64,000 nucleotides of DNA from Doris montereyensis. Taxonomy: Eukaryota; Mollusca; Gastropoda; Nudibranchia; Dorididae. The notes below the pieces were generated by a model that saw only the letters and a list, made by a program, of their open reading frames with translations, was not told the origin of the DNA and ran no database searches. This document shows positions 55,072-64,000 of the stretch, piece by piece. The position numbers and the translations under genes are program-made. Positions within the stretch are counted from its first letter, which is position 1. Each line of letters begins with the position of its first letter. The stretch lies in contig JAXRKP010000393.1 of NCBI GenBank assembly GCA_037039925.1, positions 132,501 to 196,500 of the forward strand. Direction: 5' to 3'.

Positions 55072-55286
55072 CATCAATGTTAATCCAACTACAGGCGATG
55101 CCATGAAGCCAGAATGTCCTGATTTCGCATCCTGGATCAATTTATGAAGTGTAGTCAAATCTTCCCTGTCACACTTGAAGGCTTTGGACACAAACCACAG
55201 GTCACGGTCTTGACCTTGGTGTCTTGGAGCGTCAACAAAGTAGCAAGTGTCATTCAGCATCTTGAGAACATTATTTCTGCCTCTCT
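55072..55286 (-). CDS. Exon-like segment, unrecognised protein
   Basis: The minus strand encodes RGRNNVLKMLNDTCYFVDAP, then RHQGQDRDLWFVSKAFKCDR, then EDLTTLHKLIQDAKSGHSGF and MASPVVGLTLM. It ends at a donor-like ATG|gtaaagc and starts after a pyrimidine-rich tract with an attataaaag acceptor candidate. Composition and codon use look like genuine coding sequence, unlike the surrounding AT-rich DNA. The 3' border is in phase 0, compatible with the ankyrin exon at 54.4 kb. I do not recognise the family. The neighbouring ankyrin exon suggests an ankyrin-containing protein. Confidence 0.5.
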
Positions 55287-55289
55287 CTT

Positions 55290-55840
55290 TTATAATGATG
55301 AAAGGAAGAAGCAGAATTGTTGGAGAAAACAAATATCATTTAGCAAATCCAAACTTGTATAAATTATATTATCTGATATAAACCAAAAACAATTTTTTTT
55401 TAACAATCAATATGAAAAAGAAGAAAAAAAAGAGAGAAAGATCTACGGGAGTAATTCCACCATCAGGAGCAGTACTAAACATATCACATGTCAAATCATC
55501 TCTAGATATTATGAAATCCAATTTCTATCCAATTAAAACCTCTTTTGGACACATAGAGTGGCCCTTTTTTTCTATGTCACTGTTTTCAAGTTTCAGTAGC
55601 TTAAAAACTTTGGATTTTTGCACTGCACGAACTTTACGTTACTGCCTTGCAACACATCTGTTGGGATGTGATTCTCCAGTCACACTGTCCTATGCCTCAG
55701 TCTCAATTCAATGTCTCTGTCTCAATTGGTACAATCCGCTGTCTCAGTCTCACGTCGCACAATACTATCTGTCGTTATTCCTTACCCTGCTGTAAATACT
55801 ATTTTTTCTTATTTCCCAACCGAGTGTAGGGAATACTACA
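55290..55840. other. Unique DNA, no supported gene
   Basis: Includes an A-rich run (55412-55440) and ctcagtctca-type repeats near 55695-55750. The 127-codon plus frame at 55412 has no recognisable motif. Confidence 0.4.
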
Positions 55841-55844
55841 TCTA

Positions 55845-55925
55845 CTATTTCTTGTATCCAACGAGGTGTTGGGAATCCCCGCACATGTACTTCTTTTTCT
55901 TACTCCCAACCGGGTGTTCTGAACA
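55845..55925 (+). repeat. Left arm of inverted repeat (ttgggaat family)
   Basis: Reads tttcttgtatccaacgaggt gttgggaatcc ... tacttctttttcttactccc aaccgggt. The reverse complement of 56322-56400 has the same order of blocks. Each arm contains its own ttgggaat/attcccaa hairpin. A weaker related copy (atttcccaaccgagtgtagg gaatac) lies just before, at 55810-55836. Possibly the ends of a non-autonomous element of about 550 bp. Confidence 0.6.
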
Positions 55926-56321
55926 CGATTTCATTATATATTATTATCATTATTATTAGATTTATCATTATTATAGGCTACAATAGATAATAAGGTTTTT
56001 ACGAGACAGCCATAGAAGGAACTCGCAGCTTTTATCCGACAGATTCCTGTTACATGTATTTTATGTTAGTATTAAGTAGGCCTATTGCAAAATTTTGCCG
56101 ATCTAATGTTAAATTTTAAAATTATGTTTTATTGGGATGGATTGACATAGATCTAAAATCTAGCCGATCTTCCCTCGACATCTCATTACGTTTTTAAAAT
56201 AGTTATAGTCTAATGAAGCAGATGTTTCCCTCATAGTTTAGGTAACACTAACGACAGCCATTGTGTTTTGTAACCGTAACAAAAACCTAAGTCATAACGA
56301 AACTCCTGATAGATCACGATT
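55926..56321. other. Interior of the inverted-repeat structure
   Basis: AT-rich with attatt/tcatta runs near 55930-55970 and tctagatct motifs. No coding frame. Confidence 0.5.
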
Positions 56322-56400
56322 GATAAAATACCGGTTGGGAATAACAAAAAGAAGTATTCCCAACATATGATAAGGTAGGGAACAAGAATTTTTTTTATTC
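56322..56400 (-). repeat. Right arm of inverted repeat (ttgggaat family)
   Basis: Plus strand: ataaaataccggttgggaat aacaaaaagaagtattccca acatatgataaggtagggaa caagaa. Contains a clean hairpin, gttgggaata ... tattcccaac, with a loop of about 12 bases. Confidence 0.6.
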
Positions 56401-56880
56401 ACAAGTAATCACAGCATGGCTGAGAATAATCACTTCAAACTTATAGACAAGTACATTAACGGATTTAACCTCTAGCCAGTATATTAACGGATTTAACCTC
56501 GAGCTAGTTTTCAATAGACCTGGAATAGAATTTAGATCTAATCTAATGTAATCTAGATCTAGATCTACAGATCTACTCAGAAGATGAAATTATCATCATT
56601 TTATCTCACATCTCTAAACCTTGAGTCATTTAGATCTACGGCATACGACATCTGGGAGACCAAAGTGGGTGGAGATAGATTAACATCTAGATCAGGATCT
56701 ACATAGGGCCTCTAAATCTCCTTTTTTTGTTTCCTTCTTCCCTCAAACAAAAGATTCTGAAGTTGCTCTTCCAATTCCAGCCTCAACAATGGTTTTGTTT
56801 ACAAACGTTAGGCCTGCACATCCGGCCAGTCTTTATAATGTTTATGTGAAAATGAGCTACATATGAGGAGATGAGAAGAG
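56401..56880. other. Unique DNA rich in agatctagatct
   Basis: Several atctagatctagatctacag-type strings at 56535-56580. No coding or RNA gene recognised. Confidence 0.5.
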
Positions 56881-56901
56881 ATGGAGAGAGATGAGAATGT
56901 G

Positions 56902-56971
<70 letters not shown>

Positions 56972-57001
56972 GGTGGGGTGACGAGAATGTGATTGAGAGA
57001 G

Positions 57002-57083
<82 letters not shown>

Positions 57084-57135
57084 GATGGGGTGGGGTGACG
57101 AGAATGTGATTGAGAGAGAAAGAAAGAGAGAGAGA

Positions 57136-57224
<89 letters not shown>

Positions 57225-57240
57225 GGGTGGGGAGTGACGA
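56881..57240. repeat. (GA)n microsatellite in a higher-order repeat
   Basis: Three blocks of GA repeats separated by gatgggtgggg / gatggggtgggg and gtgacgagaatgtgattgag. The whole gatggggtgggg...(ga)n segment has therefore been duplicated twice. A 118-codon RERERE frame is an artefact. Confidence 0.97.
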
Positions 57241-57244
57241 GAAA

Positions 57245-58351
57245 AGTTTATGTTTGGACAGGTCTCCGTTTTAGACAGGTTTATGCTTTGGACAGGTCTC
57301 CGTTTTAGACAGGTTTATGCTTTGGACAGGTCGCCGTTTTAGACAGGTTTATGCTTTGGACAGGTCGCCGTTTTAGACAGGTTTATTTGGACAGGTTTCT
57401 TACTTTGGACATATGTTTTAGACAGGTTTATGCTTTGAACAGATCGCCGTCTTAGACAGGTTTATGCTTTGAAACAGGTCGCCGTTTTAGACAGGTTTAT
57501 GCTTTGAACAGGTCGCCGTCTTAGACAGGTTTACACTTTGGACATATCGCCGTTTTAGACAAGTTTATGCTTTGAACAGATCACCATCTTAGACAGGTTT
57601 ATGCTTTGAACAGATCGCCATCTTTAGACAGGTTTATGCTTTGAACAGATCGCCGTTTTAGACAGGTTTATGCTTTGAACAGATCGCCGTTTTAGACAGG
57701 TTTATGCTTTGAACAGATCGCCGTTTTAGACAGGTTTATGCTTTGAACAGATCGCCGTTTTAGACAGGTTTATGCTTTGAACAGATCGCCGTCTTAAACA
57801 GATTTACACTTTTGACAGGTCACGTCTTAGATATGTTTAAACTTTGTACAGTCCTCTGTCTTAGATATGTTTACACTTTGTAGAGGTCTCCGTCTTAGAC
57901 AGGTTTGCACTTTGTACAGTTTTCCGTCTTAGACGGGTTTACGCTTTTGGACAGGTCTCCGTCATACACAGGTTTACGCTTTGTTCAGTTCTCAGACGTA
58001 GACAGGTTTACGCTTTGTACAGTTCTCAGACTTAGACAGGTTTATGCACAGTTCTCTGTCTTAGACAGGTTTACGCTTTGTACAGTTCTCTGTCTTAGAC
58101 AAGTTTACGCTTTGTACAGTTCTCTGTCTTAGACAAGTTTACGCTTTGTACAGTTCTCTGTCTTAGACAGGTTTACACTTTCTACAGTTCTCAGCCTAAG
58201 ACAGGTTTACACTTTGTACAGTTCTCTGTCTTAGACAGGTTTACACTTTTGACAAGTCACCGTCTTAGACAGGTTTACGCTTTGTACAGTTCTCCGTCTT
58301 AGACGGGTTTACACTTTGGACAGGTCCCCCATCTTAGACAGACTTACACTT
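57245..58351. repeat. 34-bp minisatellite, left part
   Basis: Variants of acaggtttatgctttgaaca gatcgccgttttag, changing rightward to gtacagttctctgtcttag. Interrupted at 58352 by a SINE. Confidence 0.97.
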
Positions 58352-58503
58352 TGGGAGCGTAGTTAGCTCCGGTTGGTAGTAAGCTTTTCTTTCCATGGCG
58401 ATGCGATGGGTTCAATCCCCATGGCGGCTGGGATATTTTTCTGTCTGTTCCTTGTATTTGCCTCTGTCTTTGTTCCTATGGGGCGTTCTTATGTCATTAC
58501 CTT
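58352..58503 (+). mobile_element. tRNA-derived SINE nested in 34-bp array
   Basis: The head has an A box (ttagctccggttggtag) and B box (gggttcaatcccc). The body reads tttttctgtctgttccttgt atttgcctctgtctttgttc ctatggggcgttc ... tgtcattacc. Same family as the structure at 36720. The satellite string tacacttt stands at both borders (about 58343 and 58506), consistent with a target duplication. Confidence 0.75.
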
Positions 58504-61500
58504 TCTACACTTTAGACAGTTCTCCGTCTTAGACAGGTTTACGCTTTGGACAGGTCTCTGTTTTAGACAGGTTTATGCTTTGAACAGATCTATCTTAGAC
58601 AGGATTACGCTTTGGACAGGTCTGTTTTAGACAGGTTTACACTTTGGACAGATCTGTTTTAGACACGTTTACGCTTTGGACAGATCTGTCTTAGACAGGT
58701 TTACGCTTTGGACAGATCTGTCTTAGACAGGTTTATGCTTTGGACAGATCTGTTTTAGACAGGTTTACGCTTTGGACAGATTTGTCTTAGACAGGTTTAT
58801 GCTTTGGACAGGTCTCTGTTTTAGACAGGTTTATGCTTTGGACAGATCTGTCTTAGACAGGTTTACGCTTTGGACAGGTCTATTTTAGACAGCTGTACGC
58901 TTGGACGACAGGTTTCACCGTTTGAAACAGGTTTACGATTTGGACAGATCTCCGTCTTAGACAGGTTTACACTTTGGACAGATCTCCGTTTGAAATAGGT
59001 TTAATTTTAAACAGATCTCTGTTTGAAACAGGTTTACGCTTTGGTCAGATCTCCATCTTAGACAGGTTTATGCTTTCGAGAGATCAAATTTTTTAGACAG
59101 GTTTATGTTTTGGACAGATCTCCGTCTTAGACAGATCTCAATCTTAGACAGGTTTTACGTTTTGGACAGATCTCCGTCTTAGACAGGTTTACGCTTTGGA
59201 CAGGTCTCTATTTTCGACAGGTTTACGCTTTGGACAGATCTCGGTCTTAGACAGGTTTACGCTTTGGGCAGATCTCCGTCTTAGACAGGTTTACGCTTTG
59301 GACAGGTCTCTGTTCTAGACAGGTTTACGCTTTGGACAGATCTCCGTCTTAGACAGGTTTACGCTTCCGGACAGATATCTGTTTGAAACAGGTTTACGCT
59401 TTGGACTGTTTTAGACAGGTTTAGGCTTTGAACAGATCTATCTTAGACAAGTTTACACTTTGGACAGTTCTGTTTTACGGTTTGACAGGTCTCTTTTAGA
59501 CAGGTTTGGAAAGATCTGTTTTAGACAGGTTAACGCTTTGGACAGATCTGTCTTAGACAGGTTTACGCTTTGGACAGGTCTCTGTTTTAGACAGGTTTAT
59601 GCTTTGGACAGATCTGTCTTAGACAGGTTTACCTTTGGACAGGTCTCGGTTTTAGACAGGTTTACGCTTTTGGACAGGTCTGTTTTAGACAGGTTTGCGC
59701 TTTGGACAGGTCTCCGTTTTAGACAGGTTTACGTTTTAGGCAGATCTCCGTTTGAAACAGGTTTATGCTTTGGACAGATCTCTGTTTGAAACAGGTTTAC
59801 TTCTTTGGACAGATCTCTGTCTTAGACAGTTTTACACTTTGGACAGATCTCCATCTTAGACAGGTTTACACTTTGGACAGATCTTCGTCTTAGACAGGTT
59901 TACGCTTTGGACAGATCTCCGTCTAAGACAGGTTTATGCTTTGGACAGATCTTCGTCTTAGACAGGTTTACAATTTGGACAGATCTCCGTCTTAGACAGG
60001 TTTACGCTTTGGACAGATCTCCGTCTTAGACAGGTTTACACTTTGGACAGTTCTCCGTTGAAACAGGTTTATGCTTTGGACAGATCACTGTTTTAGACAG
60101 GTTTACGCTTTGGACAGATCTCCGTCTTAGACAGGTTTACGAATTGGACAGATCTCCGTTTGAAACAAGTTTACGCTTTGGACAGATCTCTGTTTAAAAC
60201 AGGTTTACGCTTTGGACAGATCTCCATCTTAAACAGGTTTACGCTTTGGACAGATCTCTGTCTTAGACAGGTTTACGCTTTGGACAGGTCTCTATTTTAG
60301 ACAGGTTTACGCTTTGGACAGATCTCCGTCTTAGATAGGTTTACGCTTTGGGCAGATCTCCGTCTTAGACAGGTTTACGCTTTGGACAGGTCTCTGTTTT
60401 AGACAGGTTTACGCTTTGGACAGATCTCCGTCTTAGATAGGTTTACGCTTTGGACAGATCTCCGTCTTAGACAGGTTTACGCTTGGGACAGATCTCCGTT
60501 TTAGACAGGTTTACGCTTTGGACAGATCTCTGTCTTAGACAGGTTTATGCTTTGGAAAGGTCTCTGTTTTAGACAGGTTTACGCTTTGGACAGATCTCTG
60601 TTTTAGACAGGTTTACGCTTTGGACAGATCTCCGTCTTAGACAGGTTTACGTTTTGGACAGATGTCTGTTTGAAACAGGTTTACGCTTGGGACAGATCTC
60701 CGTCTTATACAGGTTTACGCTTTGGACAGATCTCTGTTTGAAACACGTTTACGCTTTGGACATTTCTCCGTTTGAAACAGGTTTACGCTTTGGACAGATC
60801 TCTGTTTGAAACAGGTTTACACTTTGGTCAGATCTCTGTCTTAGACAGGTTTACACTTTGGACAGGTCTCTGTTTTAGACAGGTTTACTTTTTGGACAGG
60901 TCTCCATTTTAGACAGGTTTTATTGGACAGATCTCCGTTTTTAGAGAGGTTTACGCTTTGCACAGATCTCCGTCTTAGACAGGTTTACGCTTTGATGAGG
61001 TCTGTTTTAGACAGATTTACACTTTGGACAGATCTCCGTCTTAGACAGGTTTACGCTTTTGGAGAGGTCTGTTTTAGACAGGTTTACACTTTGGACAGAT
61101 CTCCGTTTTAGACAGGTTTACGCTTTGGACAGATCTCCGTCTTAGACAGGTTTACACTTTGGAGAGGTCTCTGTTTGAAACACGTTTACGCTTTGGACAG
61201 TTCTCCGTTTGAAACAGGTTTACGCTTTGGACTGTTTGATTTCTGTTTGAAACAGGTTTACGCTTTGGACAGATCTCTGTTTGAAACAGGTTTACGCTTT
61301 GGACAGATGTCTGTTTGAAACAGGTTTACACTTTGGACAGATCTCCGTCTTAGACAGGTTTACTTTGGACAGGTCTCTGTTTTAGACAGGTTTACGCTTT
61401 GGACAGATCTCCCTCTTGGACAGGTTTACGCTTTGAACAGATCTCCTTTTTGGACAGGTTTACGCTTTGGACAGGTCTCCGTTTGAAACAGGTTTACGCT

Positions 61501-61795
61501 TTGGACAGATCTCCGTCTTAGACAGGTTTACGCTTTGGAAAGATCTCCGTCTTAGACAGGTTTACGCTTTGGACAGGTCTCTATTTTAGACAGGTTTACG
61601 CTTTGGACAGATCTCCGTCTTAGACAGTTTTACGCTTTGGACAGGTCACCGTTTTAGACAGGTTTACGCTTTGGACAGGTCTCCATTTTAGACAGGTTTA
61701 CGCTTTGGACAGATCTCCGTCTTGAACAGGTTTACGCTTTGGTCAGGTCTCTGTTTTAGACAAGTTTACGCTTTGGACAGGTCTCCGTCTTACCA
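58504..61795. repeat. 34-bp minisatellite, right part
   Basis: About 95 copies of acaggtttacgctttggaca gatctccgtcttag, with ttag/tgaa and gatctc/ggtctc alternatives intermingled. With the left part it forms a 4.5-kb array. Some units are shortened (gatctgttttag, 30-31 bp). Confidence 0.97.
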
Positions 61796-61935
61796 GATTC
61801 GACTGTACATTTTCGGCAAAAATGGCATTCTGAGCCCGCCCCCGCCCCCCTTGGACAGAATTTTCAGATCTTGCTCGGAGTTTCCATAAACATCTCGTTC
61901 TGCGTGAACTAAAATTGTACGACCAGAATATCTTT
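61796..61935. other. Short unique spacer
   Basis: Contains a C-rich run (cccgcccccgcccccc, about 61837). No gene. Confidence 0.6.
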
Positions 61936-61936
61936 T

Positions 61937-61986
61937 ATACACACACACACACACATACACACACACGCACACACACACACACACAT
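61937..61986. repeat. (CA)n microsatellite
   Basis: About 24 CA units with single-base interruptions. Confidence 0.97.
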
Positions 61987-62019
61987 CTGGGATAATTGTC
62001 ATAGACTCCCCCCCCTGCC

Positions 62020-62343
<324 letters not shown>

Positions 62344-62439
62344 GATAACATGAGCGTGATTGCAGTCTACTATAGAACAGCACGAGATTTTTCTATCAAA
62401 TAAAAAGAATTATAGATAAATGTGTTATATGACATATGT

Positions 62440-62640
62440 GGTCGCCTGGTTAGGTTGCTGGACTTAGGATCATCGGGTCCCGTGTTCTAATCCTAGGAAA
62501 GCTAAGTCCACTGTTGTGTTTCTTGAAAAAGAAACTTAACACGCGTTCTCCCCACTCGAGTCAGGTGCAAATGGGTACAGGCAGTTTGGACTTGGGATTA
62601 AAATCTTCATCAGACAAACGTCCTGTACAGAAGGCGTTTA
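62440..62640 (+). mobile_element. tRNA-derived SINE, second family
   Basis: The head gtcgcctggttaggttgctg ... gggtcccgtgttctaatcct gives A- and B-box-like blocks. The body contains gaaacttaacacgcgttctc, then cccactcgagtcaggtgcaa atgggtac, a conserved-looking central segment of invertebrate SINEs. No poly(A) tail is evident. Confidence 0.6.
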
Positions 62641-62669
62641 CTATCACTTGTTCGCTTTCCACTATAGAA

Positions 62670-63111
62670 TACAGTGTTCCTCAACAGGTGGGTCGCGACC
62701 CCCAGGGAATGCGTTTCAGGGGGATCGCGAAGGTCCTCGAAATTTTGATTTATTGGTCCATATTTCAATACAATATACATGTAATTTCGAATTCAATTTT
62801 TAATACGTTACGGTAATCTCTGTTGACTTATTTATAAAACATGTATTACTAATACATCAGTTACTTCCACATCTTGGCTATCGAATACATGTGTTATCTC
62901 TGAATGTGCATAATTATAATTTTGAATCAGTGCAGTTTTTATGCGGGCATGTTGTGGAAAATTGGGGTTGGATGGGACGATTTTACCGGTGTGGGTGTGT
63001 GTGAGGAGGGGGGAGGAAAGGTGGGGAGGGGAGATTCGGTGAGGGTTGGGGGACGGTAAGGTAAAAATTTTCGAAAGGGGGTCGCTAACTGAAACTAGTT
63101 GAGGAACACTG
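62670..63111. mobile_element. hAT-like MITE
   Basis: 442 bp with terminal inverted repeats cagtgttcctcaac / gttgaggaacactg and subterminal gggtcgcgaccccc / gggggtcgc, the pattern of hAT elements such as Zaphod/Charlie types. The flanking 8-bp duplication ctatagaa (62662-62669 and 63112-63119) fits the hAT nTnnnnAn preference; two extra bases (ta) precede the left repeat. The interior has no transposase and is G-rich near 63000-63060. Confidence 0.88.
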
Positions 63112-63119
63112 CTATAGAA

Positions 63120-64000
63120 ACTGTGATAAGCTCCGGCTCTAAGGGCCGTAATGATCTGGGAGGAGCGTATCTTTACCTTGTTCCCAAAACAGTGGTTTCA
63201 GACTTCCAGCTGGCGATGCGGGTACCACACTCAGGACTCAAGAATAATTAAAGAAAGATTGTATAAGTCAACCCTTGCATGTCATTTTGGTAGAAAGGCC
63301 GACACTCTCCCATCTGTAGGGAAGGATGGCTTCTGTAACAACGTGAGAACACCACCTCTAGGCGCATCTTCATGCTATACATGTACTACTTTTCATTTAG
63401 ATCTTTGGTTGTCTTGAGATGCATTGAAAACCATACATCCGATTTACTAGTTTATAGCGATAACGCGTGAGATGTGACACTAAAAAGTAATTTGCTGTCT
63501 TGTTGCCTCCCTTTGGAAGGTCACACATGTGTAAAAATCGTAAACCACATGGAAACAATAGACTACCGTATGATTTCATGTGTTTGTCATGTGAAAGAGT
63601 GAAGTTCATCGAGGTTCTTACTTGAGTCAATTAATGTCAAAATATTCTAAGGACGAGTTCATGATCCAATGCATATGAGTGTATAAGTTCATCCCTGGCC
63701 TTCACTACCGGAAGTCAATGGGCTTGAATGATACTAATACGTTTTTTTTTCTTTAACTGACATCACTCTGGCGTGTGGTGTCACCTGTTGTCTCAGTCTC
63801 AGTCTCAGTCTCACCCTCACATCATCGCCGTCACCGGCTCAGTGGATGACGTGGGTGGTGCACTAATGCCCACATTCGCATTTGTCCTAGATTTAAATCA
63901 GGTTAAAAACAAGATCGATAGAGGAAGCACGCACTTGTGGACATATTTATTGGGTTCAAACCTGAGTCTCCATAATACAGTAAGGAGGCTTAACGTCAAA
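63120..64000. other. Unique DNA, no supported gene
   Basis: Short open frames of 77 and 88 codons on opposite strands have no recognisable motif. A small tctcagtctcagtctcag repeat occurs at 63790-63812. Confidence 0.4.

Noticed and set aside
56881..57237. 118-codon RERERE-rich protein
   Set aside because: Translation of the (GA)n tract with duplicated spacers.
63151..63630. Overlapping 88- and 77-codon frames on opposite strands
   Set aside because: No motif or exon signals; too short to support.

Overview
This window looks like repeat-dominated DNA from a marine invertebrate nuclear genome, most likely a gastropod mollusc or related lophotrochozoan. The reasons are the many long minisatellites and (CT)n/(TA)n/(GA)n tracts, tRNA-derived SINEs, APE-type LINEs, Ty3-type LTR elements, a hAT-like MITE, AGATCTAG-rich unique DNA, and no compact intron-free host genes or operons. 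The clade is an inference; no diagnostic host gene is present. The only host-gene candidates are two short exon-like segments on the minus strand near 54.3 and 55.1 kb, one of which encodes an ankyrin repeat.

Layout. 0-12.4 kb: a broken L1-like LINE on the minus strand (ORF1 at 12.35-11.8 and 9.13-8.93 kb, probable endonuclease scrap at 1.3 kb, ORF2 at 1.05-0.37 kb), separated by arrays of 21-, 32- and 36-bp repeats. 12.4-13.8 kb: small tandem repeats. 13.8-20.2 kb: a SINE, then a second, plus-strand LINE with ORF1 and ORF2 (endonuclease, reverse transcriptase, C-terminal region), itself carrying internal 33-, about 60- and 15-bp arrays. 20.4-31.4 kb: microsatellites and arrays of 19, 85, 32, 84, 45 and 43 bp; the 85/32-bp pair is enclosed by an inverted repeat. 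32.2-34.1 kb: a minus-strand Ty3-type integrase remnant whose 3' coding end runs into a 48-bp array. 34.5-36.4 kb: 20-bp array. 36.7-37.0 kb: a tRNA-derived SINE head lying between inverted copies of its own body. 37.15-49.2 kb: a 35-bp satellite interrupted by a 3.27-kb AT-rich element with long terminal inverted repeats, zinc-finger ORFs and a decayed protein-primed family-B DNA polymerase. 51.16-53.99 kb: an LTR element with almost identical LTRs and a perfect 4-bp target duplication, but retaining only gag and integrase. 56.9-62.3 kb: (GA)n, a 4.5-kb 34-bp array with a nested SINE, (CA)n and (CT)n. 62.4-63.1 kb: a SINE and a hAT-like MITE.

Two themes stand out. First, several minisatellites sit inside transposon coding sequence and keep its frame. 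The best case is the 2.7-kb 21-bp array: its unit is seven codons of a LINE ORF1, and recognisable ORF1 protein continues directly on both sides. Second, the polymerase element at 37.2-40.5 kb looks like a short, internally deleted relative of Polinton/Maverick-type elements. Its termini carry a paired stem conserved at both ends with an unconserved loop, and it appears to be flanked by a 6-bp duplication of satellite sequence. At junctions between arrays, units of neighbouring repeats interleave, which may be biological template switching or long-read consensus error; both readings are kept open.
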